Source of the DNA: Anaspis maculata
Taxonomy: Eukaryota; Arthropoda; Insecta; Coleoptera; Scraptiidae
NCBI GenBank assembly: GCA_949128115.1
Contig: OX421966.1
Coordinates: 248,001-312,000, forward strand
Length of the DNA stretch: 64,000 bases
Direction: 5' to 3'
In this document: one piece after another, positions 1-11,074 of the stretch
Numbering within the stretch: position 1 is the first letter of the stretch
How the letters are laid out: each line of letters opens with the position of its first letter
Notes under the pieces: model-generated
Seen by the model: the letters and a program-made list of their open reading frames with translations, nothing else
What the model was told of the DNA's origin: nothing
Database searches by the model: none
Position numbers and translations under genes: made by a program

Positions 1-554
1 CGTCAACCCGAGAGCTCTATTTTTTGTTTGCAAGTTTTTTTTTATTGCGAGGTTGCAGCCCTGCGCCTTGAAACCCTGGGAAAATTCAAATGTTCATTAT
101 TTTACAGACCTATTTCAATTTTGGAGCCGCAAATAGCGCCGTAGCCCTTGCTTATGTATCAGGGCCCTCCCCAAGCTCGTGTTGCGCGCTTTTCAACCTG
201 AGTCATTGGAAAAAAAGAACTTTGTGAAACTCTAGTTGATTTGACAGAAGTCAGTTTGATTAGCTTCTACAAAATGGCTGATTTCCAGGAGCGTGACGTC
301 ACGCCGATACGACCTATTGCTGAGGACGTGAGAGCAGTATTCCAGTTTTCAGACGATAACGCCCTAACTCATCGCGCAGCAATTGTTCATAACACCATAA
401 CAGATTGGAATTGAACATTGAACAAAACAAAATTGTGCATTCTCTTTTGCCGCCGATGTCACAAGACTCGAATCCCATGGAACACATGTGAAATGTTCCA
501 AGAGCGTTAGATACCCACGAAACAGCTCCTACAACACTTTTGCAGTCAAGGGAG

Positions 555-749
555 GTGAACGGTCGCTTCAGCAGGTAGCTAGCATATTACATATCATATT
601 AGTTGCGACTTACACCTGTGAATCGTTTACCTGTCATGGAAAAATAACAACGAAAAATTGTCAACGAGAATCCGTTCCTCAAAAACATTCACATAAATCT
701 TTCCGTAATAAATCTGTTCTGACCTATATTGAAGTTTTACTCAAGAAGC
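555..749 (+). repeat. 5' LTR
   Basis: Direct repeat matching 1626-1668 plus 2006-2147 once the inserted MITE is removed. Shared blocks include the GGTCGCTTCAGCAGG start, the TTAGTTGCGACTTACACCTG middle and the ACTCAAGAAGC end. The left edge is set by TG at 555; the right edge is approximate. Confidence 0.65.
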
Positions 750-804
750 TTCCCTATTGTATGGTCCTTCGCGAGCCGCATCACACATCAGTGAATAGTG
801 GATA

Positions 805-920
805 ACCAGGAAAAAAGGAAGGAAGGAAGGGCCGGAACAGTGCAGTAAGGAAGGAAAGTAGAGATTCATGAAGGAAGGAAAGGCAAACGTCTCGTCAACA
901 AGAAGGAAGGAAGGCAGGAG
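805..920 (+). repeat. GGAA/GGAAGG-rich simple repeat
   Basis: Runs of GGAAGGAAGGAAGG recur at about 815-830, 850-860, 868-882 and 900-918, interrupted by short unique segments. It lies between the 5' LTR and the integrase remnant, so it replaces or interrupts internal retrotransposon sequence. Confidence 0.6.
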
Positions 921-934
921 GATCGTCTTACGCA

Positions 935-1510
935 ATGGATCAAAATGGAATCACGCGGGAGCTGAGCATACGAGGCATCGAATATAAATTCATCCCGCCG
1001 ACTTCGCCCTCAATGGGAGGAGCTTGGGAAAGTTTGATTCAATCAGTAAAAGAAGGATTAGCTAATATTCTCAAGGGCAAATTTCCGAAGGAAGAGATGC
1101 TGAAGACCGCCATTGTGGAAATCGAGCCTAACCATTTCCTCCTGATAAGAATAGGTAATTAAGGACCAAGAAACATAATAAGTGAAGAGAACTTCATATC
1201 TGGGAAGCAGTGGAAGCGAGTAAGAGGATTAGCAGATGGGTTTTGGCAACAATGGATCAAGGAATACACACCAGCGCTCATGAGAAAGTCAAAATGGTTT
1301 AAAAGGCGGATTAAGAAGTTAGAATAGGAGATTTTGTCTTGATCATAGACACTGGGATGCATAGGAACAGATGGATAAAAGGAAGAGTCGTGAAAATATA
1401 TCAAGGACGGGACCAGGTGGTAAGAGTAGCGTATGTACAAACACAATTCGGGACATACCGAAGACCGGCTTCTAAATTGGCCAAGTTGGACATTAGAGCT
1501 GAAGAATGAA
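935..1510 (+). pseudogene. BEL/Pao integrase C-terminal and DUF5641-like remnant
   Basis: The translation from 935 contains FIPPTSPSMGGAWESLIQSVK, truncated here to its diagnostic core PPTSP-GGAWE-L-SVK, which is the conserved stretch just after the integrase core of Pao elements. A TAA at 1160 follows, then the same frame resumes with a GPRN...QWKRVRGLADGFWQQW segment typical of the downstream DUF5641 region. Another stop (TAG, about 1325) and a frameshift precede the last part (IGDFVLI...GRVVKIY...), which ends at the TGA near 1508. The piece between PNHFLL and GPRN is shorter than expected, indicating a deletion. Three disablements make this a clear pseudogene. The family assignment is from motif recognition. 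Confidence 0.7.
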
Positions 1511-1668
1511 GATGTTGAAATCATTGTTGATGTTTAAGTTGAGTTGAAGAAAACGAAGGAGGACTGCTGCAGCTACAACCCGATGTGGTGTGAATTACAT
1601 ACACACTTCACACCAGGGGGGAGAATGAATGGTCGCTTCAGCAGGTAGCTAGCATATTACATATCATA

Positions 1669-2003
1669 CCGAGAGTTCATAAATTAAATGGGTCAAGGGT
1701 GCCTGTGAATTCAAAAACGTCTGTCGAAACTAGCGTAATCCTTTTGTAGTAAATTTGTCAAACTTTGACAAGTTACGTCCCATTTTATTGATATCTGATC
1801 TGCCATAAGTGCACGAGAATACTTCAAGTTTGAAAATATTCCTCGATCATGTAGGTTTTGTGCCCTGCCGTGAAAACCACATTTAAAATGTTTCGAAATT
1901 ACGATAACCAAGAAATTACAGACATCAAATGAACGATGCTAGTTCCGACAGATGTTTTCAAAGTCACAGGCACCCTTGACCCATTTAATTAATGAACGCT
2001 CGG
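1669..2003. mobile_element. TA-flanked MITE inserted in the 3' LTR
   Basis: A 335-bp segment begins CCGAGAGTTCATAAATTAAA and ends with the inverse (…TTTAATTAATGAACGCTCGG). The terminal inverted repeats extend over roughly 60 bp with few mismatches. TA dinucleotides flank it at 1667-1668 and 2004-2005. The left LTR provides the uninterrupted site (CATATCATATTAGTTG), proving insertion and TA duplication. It has no coding capacity; the TA target points to mobilisation by a Tc1/mariner-type transposase. Confidence 0.85.
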
Positions 2004-2724
2004 TATTAGTTGCGACTTACACCTGTGAATCGTTCATTTGTCATAGAAAAATTGTCAACCAGAATCCGTCCATCAAAAACATTCACATAAATCTTTACGA
2101 AATAAATCTGTTTTGACCTATATTGGAGTTGTACTCAAGAAGCCCCCCTTGAAGCCCTTTGCATCAAATCAGGGACAATATTCCCCAAATTACGAATGAT
2201 ACTTTGTGTATTGATACAAAGCATGACCTATCGTATTCAAGCCGTTCTGGCAGATAATGGTTGTCAAACTAGATGTTGAATCAATTTTTGTAATTTTTTT
2301 TTGTAACAAAATTATTGAATTTTTTTTTTGAGCTCAGAATAGTCGGCGCTTTACTGAACTATCATTTGCTTGTGTAGGATTCAGTATACTTTCTGAATAA
2401 GTATTTGAAAATTTGCTGCATATTCTCCTTTCAGCCGATCTTCCAATATACTTACCCTATTTTTAGCAGGCAGTTTATTTAGTTAAAGCATCCAAGAATA
2501 TATCAGTGACAAAATTTTGGCGAACTAGGTCCGACAATAATAATCTTCCTGTTAGTCAATTTGGTTTGTTACGACTGTGATTAACTCAATCCTTATGAAA
2601 GTTCCTTTTCAACCGGAAAACATGATCCAAACTTATATTGTCTCATCGATCGGTCATAATGCAGAGTTATTTGTGAATGATTTCAATTTATTCAAGAATC
2701 TCATTGTATAAAAGACTCTCTTAC

Positions 2725-5700
2725 TCAGACACGTTGGGACTTCTCCCGACCACTCTCCATTTATGCAAATTTGCAGCTCAGCTCCAGACAAAGCGTAACC
2801 GTCATTGCATTTGTATTTCAATGGCGCACCCGATTCCGTCTGATTTTCTGATGTGAACCACCTGGCTGAAATTTCCCATGTCCCATTGGCAAGTTGTGGA
2901 GGAGGTCCGCAAGTAGTTTCCCTGCAGATAGAGAACTAAATAGATTACATAACTGGAAACAGGAAAAGCATGAATTACAAAACTTCTGGTGAGGCTGTTG
3001 TCGTTGTAGATACAGTCGTAGTCCTACGAGTTGTATCTGGTTTGAACGTTGGCGGAGGTCCTATATAAAAAGACTCTCATCAAAATTCAATCAGACTAAC
3101 GAATCTTTCGTCGTTCTTCAAAACTATCCGTGACGTACTCACGAGGAACAGAGCTTTGATACTCGGCAGCTTTCTCTCGGATGAAATCGATGTAAGAATA
3201 CACTTCAGTGAAAAGCGAATACAATTGAGTGTTGCACTTGGCTCCAGGCTTGACATCCGGCGAAATACTGACGATTCCAGTCAAGTAGTGTCTGTTGTCA
3301 AAATCGCTTTTGAACACCAATGCACCTCCACTGTCGCCAGCGCAAACTCCTCTACCTTATTTCAAAATGTCTCTATATTACTCCTATATACGATCTTGTT
3401 ATCAGAGTAATGAGTAAATTTTGTTCCGCTCACTTACTTTGGTTCACATATCCCAAGCAAAGCTTGTCTTCAGTTAAATACCCTTGGTCGCGTTCGGAAA
3501 TGGCTTTGGCGCAGACATCGTTTGTCACGTACGGCAGTTCGATTTCTTGGAGCTCGTCCACAATGGCACCCGTTTCGGATACAACACCCCATCCTGAAAC
3601 CTTATCAAGAAAAGCAATTTGAAGCTTCAAAATACGGTGAAAAATAGAGTCTTATAGTGCATACATAACCGATGTTCATGGGCGTCAGAAATTTGCGCCT
3701 GTAGATTTTGTTCCAGTCCATGCAAATCGGTTGTAGTAGCTCATTAAACTTGAACGGTTCTTCCATGACAAGTATCGCCAAGTCGCCGTAGAAATTTTGC
3801 GACCATCCCTTGTATCTCTTGGGCACCAGCACTTTCTTTATCTGTCGAGGTGATTTGTGAATGCAAAAACTAAATAATTGACAAAACCTTATACAATATA
3901 AGTAACGAATATGATAACTGGGACTGAGACGGACGTAGATGGTGGTTATCACAGGTATCATTAAACAGTAAGTACAAAACTCACTTGCCTTGTTTGGCTG
4001 GAAATCTTCTGAATCTCTCTTGTCAGTCCAGTTTTGATAATACTTGCCGCCGGCTATTCTGAATGTGTCTATAGGCAGCACGTTTCCATCATTGTCAGCT
4101 ACGCAATGGGCGGCTGGAAATTGTGAGTTTTGTCTCTCAAATGAGCCCGATTTATAGCAGACGTAAGCATAAACAGAAACAAGCCTATAACTAAAATTGA
4201 CCAATGACCAACCACTATAATCAAATGCACCTTGGCTTCTCCCCATTTACCGATAGTGATTGGTCCATTCTCTTACGCTTGCGTCTCTGTTTGCACCTCC
4301 GTCGACTATGACTTGGGTTTCATACTGAAGTATTTATACATCAGGTAACCAGTGTCACGCTCAACTTCAAGGCGCAATCATTGCTCGCTCATCCAGCTCT
4401 CGAGTCTGTAATATCCTTAGGAATATCAGTCTGCTATTCAGGATGAGAAGAACCACCTTAGTGAGCAGATAAGCCTTGGAATAACAATACAGAGAGACAT
4501 CCAAGAAAAATGGTTGTCACGTTTGAATATCACCAGAAGCAACGTCACTTTCAAATTATACATGTACAATTGGTAAAACGTTCAGTTGTACTGCTTGATT
4601 AGCGCCAGCTTTTGATGTTTTAATGATATTATATTATTCAACAAGCGGTTATGATGGCTTCTTTCTCATGAGGATGCAGTTTGCCGAAACGAGCCTTGGA
4701 GAGTGTCGTGAAGCATCCGAATGAGTGATAGCCATTACCCGCGAATATAATATTATACTGTTGATTATTAGGATGTGCACTTCCACCCCTTTGCACAATT
4801 ATCGTTTGATTAAAGCCCACTCGAAAAGGATTTTTATTCCGTATGACAATACAAGAATAATGATTGAGTAGGTTGGTATCAAGAAGGTAACTAACCTTTA
4901 TGCCATCTGCCACTAGTAAATGATACACACTAGCTATCTACAGTCGGTTTAGCACTCTTGTTGATTTATTCTTGACGGATACGAATTTCCTCCGGCCACA
5001 CATCCGTTCGTGTGAATGCACCTGCACCAATCCCGCTACCCCATCTCCTTTTTTTTCGCCCTCTCTTCTTCTATCTTCCCTCTGAAGTGTTAAGACCCCC
5101 TGGCCTACAAGCCGGCTTCCCTGGATTGCGGCGCGACTACACCATCATCCCTTGTGCAATTTCGTTGCACGATCGCTCCCTAACGCCATTCTGAAAATTC
5201 CCAACCCAGGCTGAGTTATCCCAACTGTTAATTTTCTTTTGAGATTTTAAACTGGCCATCACAGTACCTACGAGACAAAGTGATTCACGCAAACAGAACG
5301 ACGATATGTTTCTGAAAACTTGCTGGAGGCAGAAATCAAGGTAAGTACCTGCGAGGTACTTAAAAAAATACGGAATAGGTACATATTTGAGTATGTGTTT
5401 ATTTAAAAATTTGGGCAAAGTGATTCTTTTTGCCAGCGTCGAAGTTAACACAATCTGGAACCTGACACCAAAAGTCTGCGTTCGGCGTTTTTTCGGCAGA
5501 AATTATTGGTCACCTCTTCACCATAACCTCTGGGATCTCTGGGGCTTTCTCCTCTCTAACTCGATTAGATATCCACATTTCCCTCATGCAACAGCTATCG
5601 TTTCATCAACACCAAGCAACAAATATTGATGTTGATTGACACACGTTGACTGTGGGCATGTGACCCATGTGGGCGTCAATCCTTACAATGTTCTGTATAT

Positions 5701-8700
5701 GAATCAAGTGACAAATAAATAATCACATTTACATTTACATGTTTCCTGACGTTCATGTGGAAACCCGGTACTGTTTTTTCCGCGCTTATTTATTGTATTC
5801 GAGCGAAAGGACTGTGATATGTATAATTTGTGGAATTATGATTCCTTCATCTGTGCCGGATATTTTTTAAATTTATTTCCAACTGGATAGTGGTTATTTT
5901 ACTAAGGCATCGACCCACTCCATTGAAATTATCTTGTTATTTTGTATAAGACCTCATTATCATCGGTATTTGAATACACAAGTTATTGTATATAAATATG
6001 CATACCTACCTGTTATAACTACCTTTTCGTTGATCATAGAGCCACCACAAGAAAAGCTTGACTCATCTTTTTCTTTGTCATAGCTGTAGATTGCCACTTG
6101 CCACGGGTAGCTGCCTTTTTTTGCCGTTTTGCCACGCACCGATAGGGTAGCACCCGTCAAGGATTTCAATCCGCATTCTGCAATGATTTTCCGTGAAAAA
6201 AATCAGCGTCAAAAACTGTATTTTGAGGTCGTCTCAAGAATCCCGGAAGCTCATACTTGGATTACAATTCGGCCTGTCCGCGGTCCATTTTCCGTTCCTG
6301 CACTTGCTCAGTCCTGATCCTCCGCTGCGGAAGCTTTCCGTAGAATTTTCCACCGTTATCGTGTAGTGTTCCGCGCACTCGAATTGAGCCACGGTTCCGT
6401 CGGTTGCTTCTGAGCATTTCACGTGGTCGATGTCACCCGTCGACTCATCTTTCAATCTGCAAATTACTCTGACCTTTTCAGTTTCGGTCAGTTCTGGACA
6501 CGTTTCTGTGAAAAGTATATCGTTAATTCGTTGCAATTATTGTTTTCGGCTCTCGGCGATTACAATCGCGAGCAAACGCGGGGGTATACAGGTGTCCTGA
6601 AATTAGACCGCAATATTTGATCAGCTTATTCTACGTCGAAAAATAGGGAGAAAAGCTCCTATAAACAGGGGTCAAATAAATTCCCCTAAGGGACCAGAGT
6701 CCTTTGAAGAAGTGAAACCTGATGATGTTTTTCTGCATGAACGAGATCTTCACATTTTCACAAGAGACGTCTAACTGAAGAGGGACGGGGGATGGATTTG
6801 ACCCAATTTTTTCTCTGACTTTTTTGAAATTTGATGAAAAAATCAGAAAAATCAGAGTTTTCATAGAAAAAGGTACTATTTATATGGTACCACTTCGATC
6901 CGACGCACCGTTCCCGAGATAAATAATTTTGAAGAAAACTTTACATGGGGGTTCTCCCAAAATTTCGGAATCCCAAATACAGATATCAGAGCAATAACGC
7001 CAACTGTGTTCTTTTGGACTAAAAACAGGAAAAAACGTTCAAATGGAGGTGGGTTGAACATGCATACTAGCGGACTTAGAGCCTCTTGGAATGGGAAACC
7101 TGGTGTTCCACATTGTTATCGGGGAAGTCCAACTGAGGGGGGACGGGTGATAGATTTGACCCAATTCTTTTGTCCGTGACCTTTTCTGAATGTAGTATGT
7201 AAATCTGGAAAATCATAGTTTTTTATGAAAAAAAGGTACTCTTGTACCATTTCGATCCGATGAAGCGTTCTCAAGATAAACACTTCAAAAAAACTTCACC
7301 TGAGATTCTCTTCCAAAATTTTCAAATCCCAAATACTGATATCAGAGCAATAATAACACCAACTTTGTTCTTTTGGACTGGAAATGAGAAGAAGCCGTTC
7401 AAATTGAAGTGGATTGTGGAATGCAAGGGGGACTTCAATAAGACCCCCTTCGGAGGGAGACTTGTCTCCGAAACTTGCCGAGATAAAATGACAAAGTTTG
7501 ATATGACGTCTTCATGTTGGGAAAGGATGACAAGCTGATGCTGTGGAAATATCTCCAAATTTTCATCAGGGACGTCTCGAAGGAAGGGAATGGGGGCAAG
7601 TGAATTTGGAGTAAGAAGTGTCCTTGGCGAATCATGTGGAAACGTAATTCATGAAAAGCTTTTTTTTGCAAAGATTACAACAAGTGCTCAAACAAATTCC
7701 CGTTTTCTTGGATGCACAGTATCGATCGACGCTAATGTCAGGAAGTGGCTTGATGTCCGTCTTCTTGGCAGTTGTATTAGAAGAAGTGCTCCCATACTGT
7801 GTTCACCTTGATCACCTGATCTGAATCCTTTGGATTTTTACTTTTTGGGACGGATGAAAGATACTGTATACTCCATTGAGATTGATACCCAAGAAGTTTT
7901 TCAGCAACGGATAAAATGTGTCTGTAAACGAGATTCAACAGAAGCCACTCAAGATTTTGCGTTCTTTTGGAGGCAGTTAGACGTCGATCAGTACTGCGTG
8001 GATCCAAGAAAACGGGAATTTGTTTGAGCACCTATTGCAAAGAAATCTTTCCATAAACCACGTTTCCACATGATTCTTCAAAAAACACTTACTTCAAATT
8101 TACTCAGCCTCAATCTCCCACCTTTGAGATGTTCTTGATAAAAATTTGCACATCTTTTCACAGCAACTTCTCATTCTAACATGAAGACGTCAAATCAAAT
8201 TTCGTCATTTGGGATATGGAAATTTTGAGTGAATCTCAGGTGAAGTTTTTTTGAAGTGATTTATCTCAAAACAGTGCGTTGGATCAAAATGGTACAGAAA
8301 TACCTCTTTTCCATAAAAAACGCTGTTTTTCCAAATTTTCTCTCTATCTTAGGTTTTCACCTAGTGGAGGTCAAACCAAATTTTTTTTTTTATCTTGCCA
8401 AGTTTCGGAGATATTTGCAAAAAAACATCATCAGGTATCTCTGTTCAAAGAGCTCTAGCTCCCTCAGGGGAGGTATAATTCGACCAATGTTTATGGAAAC
8501 TTTTCTCCCTATTTTTTGACGTAGAATGAGCTGGTCAAATATTGCGGTCCAATTTCGGGACACCCGTATACAGGTATATTCAAGGTAGTGGTTCTGGAAC
8601 GTTAGAGAAAACTGAAGATCGCGCAATTGAGGCAGAGCCTGTCACCTGTCAGTCCGTCATTCAGTCTACAAGTTACTTTGACCGTGTCAGTTTTTGTCAG

Positions 8701-11002
8701 TTCTGAAAAACAACTTTTCTGTAAAAGCAAAAATTTTTATTGTCCAGTGAATTCAACATCGTTACTGAAACGTTTGAGATATAGAAAACCAAACGTCGGA
8801 AGCGTTCAAAAGTAACGATAAGAATACGGCCGGATGTCGCGCATTCCGTTTCGCTCATTTCCGAACGTTTCTGTCAAAATCAAATATACAACGTCTATTC
8901 TCCAACCAAAAACTGACGGAAGGTTCCTCAAACACTGTTTAACCATTGACGTTGCCAGTTTAACTTGGAAAATTAGGTTGTGTAACCCAAAACTTTCCCG
9001 ACTAGTATCCAAGAAGCTATGAAAATTTTTGTTCGAAACGTCTCTTTGAGTGCGAAGTTGGAATAAGAGAGAAATTGAAAATAAGTTGCAGAAAATTGAT
9101 TTTTTTTTGTCAAAAGAATGTTACCTATTTTTAAAATGGATACATCAAGCGAGATCTCAGAACTTTCTTCTGCACGATCACAATACTTTCCCTTCCATGT
9201 TGATGGGGAGCCGGGGAGTAGAAAGAAACAATACAAATTCCAAACGTTCATACAGGGTGATCATTTGAGAAAAATTGTCACCCCTGATTTCTCGTCATCA
9301 AAATTTTCCACAGAAAAACGCCGAAACATGTCGATTTTTGTTTCGAGGGGAACATGTAGGACACATACCGCCAAATTTTTATCTTCAACCCCTTCGCCTC
9401 CACCCCACCTTACTTTAAAATTTCAAATAGCATCAGGTATCCTGATATGATACATCAAATTGAAGGCAACACAATTCTCTTCTCGCCAAACATATTTCTA
9501 ATTCTCTCAAACCACCCCCTAACCCTTGTGAAAATCCTTTTTTTGTTGATAGAAGGAAAATTTTTGCCTTGTGAACTCCCGATTCTTGAGAAATAGACTT
9601 TCCAGCAGGAACGGATGGATTTTCATCCCAATGGGGTCATCTAAGACGCGTATGTTCAAATTTCCATCTCCAACCCCTTCGCCTTAAAGAAATTTCAAAT
9701 TCCGTTGACAAAAAGAAAATTCTACTGTTTTTCGTTTGATATGTCACAAGATATAGGTGATGCTGTTTGAAATTTGAAAGTAGGGTAGAGTGGGGGAGGG
9801 AACAAGGAGAAGAAGATGAAAATTTGGCCATACGTGTCTTAGATGACCCCCTTGAAATAAAAATCGACCTGTTTTCGCTGTGAAGCCTGTTCTCTAAGAT
9901 TGGGAGTTTATAAGGGAAATATTTCCCTTTCATTCAAAGAGAGGATTTCTACATAGGTCGGGGAAAGATCCAAGAAAATTTGGAATTTGCACGACAGAAA
10001 GGGAATTTTATTGCTTTTAATTTGATGTATGGGTATCACAAGTTAGGTAATGCTATTTGGAATTTTAAAGTAGAATGGGGTGGGGGCAGAAGAGCTGGAG
10101 ATAGAAATTTGGCAGTATGCATGTGTCCTAGATGTCACCCTTGGAACAAAAATCGACCTGTTTCGGCGTTTTCCCATGTAAAATTTTCATGACGAGAAAT
10201 CAGGGGTCACAACTTTTCAAACAGACACGCTACATAATTATTGATGTACACGGTTTTTGAACATCAGTTCGACAGACCCGTGCTCACCGAGCGTACAATA
10301 AGTATTCATCATGGAAGAATACTTACTCAAACAGTGTCCCATTTCGAGTTGCCATTGAAACTTTTGTCCAACACACAACCCTACATTACTGCCCCAAAGC
10401 TTGTAGCCTTCATCACAGGTCACAAAAAGCCCACTTCCGGCTGAAACCGTGTCGCCTGGTGAAGGAACGGGGGTCAATCCAGGAACTTGCCATTTTCCAT
10501 TTGCTGGATGCTCAGGCAGTTCACATCTGATGAAAGCACAAAAAATATTATTTATTTGAGAAAGCTATCCCAAGTTTGCAAGCACCCTGGTATAAACCTT
10601 CTTCGCACACCCATACCCCCATTTTCATGAGTTTGTTGGTCGTTATTGCTCCATAATTCACTTTGTATCATTGTATCTATACGTGGTTTCTTTGTATAAA
10701 TACTAATTTAGATAGCTGTTTCGAAAATATTATGCTCAAGTTGGATCACCTCTATATGCGAAAACATTGGCTGTTTTCATATATTTTGCGAATTCATTTC
10801 TAGCGAACGATAGTGGTAAAATGAATAGCGGAATTATAGGTACTCTGCTGATCATATACCCAATAAGTTTCACTTTGTGAATATTGCTTACCCTGTGGTT
10901 AGGGACGATTGGTTTTCAACTGGAAATGACATTTTTGAGTTTACTCTTATTCATCTGAATACCATACTTACAGATACACAATAAAATAATGAAAAGTAAC
11001 AT
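2725..11002 (-). CDS. Modular serine protease (copy A), sushi-Wonton-S1-Thr linker-sushi; 3' end outside window or lost
   Basis: Secreted S1-family protease resembling insect modular serine proteases (HP14/MSP), predicted to act in haemolymph zymogen cascades. Coding exons in transcription order: 10972-11002, 10892-10919, 10327-10526, 6257-6505, 6010-6177, 3989-4113, 3665-3841, 3438-3600, 3143-3355, 2979-3060, 2725-2921. Phases agree at every junction. The start was chosen because it gives a signal peptide (MLLFIILLCIF) in the frame that joins exon 2; two upstream ATGs open a two-codon frame or one that stops at once. Domains: sushi about residues 20-86, a CCP-like Wonton domain 87-169, S1 domain 170-451 with His228 (AHC), Asp287 (GDLAILV) and Ser389 (AGDSGGA) all present, Thr-rich linker 452-478, second sushi to 544. 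The chymotrypsin-189 position is Gly, so specificity is unlikely to be tryptic. Exon 6 uses a GC-AG intron. The last exon ends on a donor (GTAAGAG), so more exons must follow below 2725; none were found in 1-2724. Confidence 0.82.
4312..5606. other. Copy A-specific 1.3-kb insertion in the protease intron
   Basis: Copies A and B align on both sides (A 4246-4310 with B 19555-19620; A 5607 onward with B 19640 onward), but A carries about 1.3 kb absent from B. The insert holds an imperfect hairpin at about 4617-4765 (ATTATATTATTC near the left, GAATATAATATTAT near the right). I recognise no transposase and no clear terminal repeats for the whole insert, so it may be composite. Confidence 0.55.
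6587..8568. mobile_element. TA-flanked inverted-repeat element with mariner-like transposase remnant
   Basis: The ends are TACAGGTGTCCTGAAATTAG and the inverse of TACGGGTGTCCCGAAATTGG, flanked by TA at 6585-6586 and 8569-8570. The terminal inverted repeats match for at least 90 bp, and longer degenerate inverted blocks lie inside (the 7240-7330 block recurs inverted near 8220-8300, and a direct relative lies at 6890-7020). At 7805-8020 the plus strand encodes a degraded segment with PDLNPLDFYFLGRMKD-Y, which resembles the last catalytic Asp block of IS630/Tc1/mariner transposases (PDL-PLDFF-WG-LK). Copy B lacks the element at the same intron site. It is not intact. Confidence 0.75.
8585..8725 (-). 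pseudogene. Relic of a duplicated Wonton exon (copy A intron)
   Basis: On the minus strand this stretch resembles the first half of the functional Wonton exon (6257-6505): the acceptor-proximal part (AGAACTGACAAAAACTGACA) and the block corresponding to the conserved GGCTC-CAATT region align, but the Cys codon after the acceptor is lost and the frame is not kept. The same relic is in copy B at 20525-20680, so it predates the A/B duplication. It is most simply an old tandem exon duplication that decayed. Confidence 0.55.
9251..10232. mobile_element. Foldback-like element with long terminal inverted repeats
   Basis: The left end (TACAGGGTGATCATTTGAGA) and the right end form inverted repeats over more than 200 bp; recognisable paired blocks are CACCCCTGATTTCTCGTCAT, the AAAATCGAC segment and the CAAATAGCAT segment. 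A third partial copy of the arm lies at about 9640-9930. Copy B lacks the element (A flanks 9250 and 10235 join in B near 21415). No coding capacity is visible. Confidence 0.7.
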
Positions 11003-11028
11003 CGTTCATAACATGCTAGTCGTTGTAA

Positions 11029-11074
11029 CACTAAATAGCTCATCTGCTTATTAAAATTGGTCAGTTTTCACGTG
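11029..11074 (-). promoter_or_regulatory. Candidate core promoter and E-box of copy A
   Basis: On the minus strand a CACGTG E-box (11069-11074) is followed by a TATA-like TTTTAATAAG (11056-11047) and, about 24 bases on, an initiator-like TTTAGTG (11035-11029), about 27 nt before the chosen ATG. The same string is conserved in copy B. TATA spacing and conservation support a promoter; the exact start site is inferred. Confidence 0.4.

Larger units (their letters stand above)
555..2147 (+). mobile_element. Internally deleted BEL/Pao-type LTR retrotransposon
   Basis: Two direct repeats of about 190 bp bound this element. The left one begins TGAACGGTCGCTTC at 555 and ends near 749; the right one begins TGAATGGTCGCTTC at 1626 and ends near 2147. 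A purine-rich tract (GGGGGGAGAA) lies immediately before the right repeat, as expected for the plus-strand primer of an LTR element. Only about 880 bp lie between the repeats, and the only coding remnant is the C-terminal part of a Pao-type integrase region, so gag, protease, reverse transcriptase and RNase H are gone. The right LTR is interrupted by a MITE (1669-2003). I could not define a target-site duplication or the exact LTR 3' ends. The element cannot be autonomous. Confidence 0.75.

Noticed and set aside
10972..11009. Alternative start of copy A beginning MNDVTFHYF
   Set aside because: That frame runs into a stop as soon as exon 2 is joined; the overlapping MLLFIILLCIF frame fits all downstream phases and gives a signal peptide.
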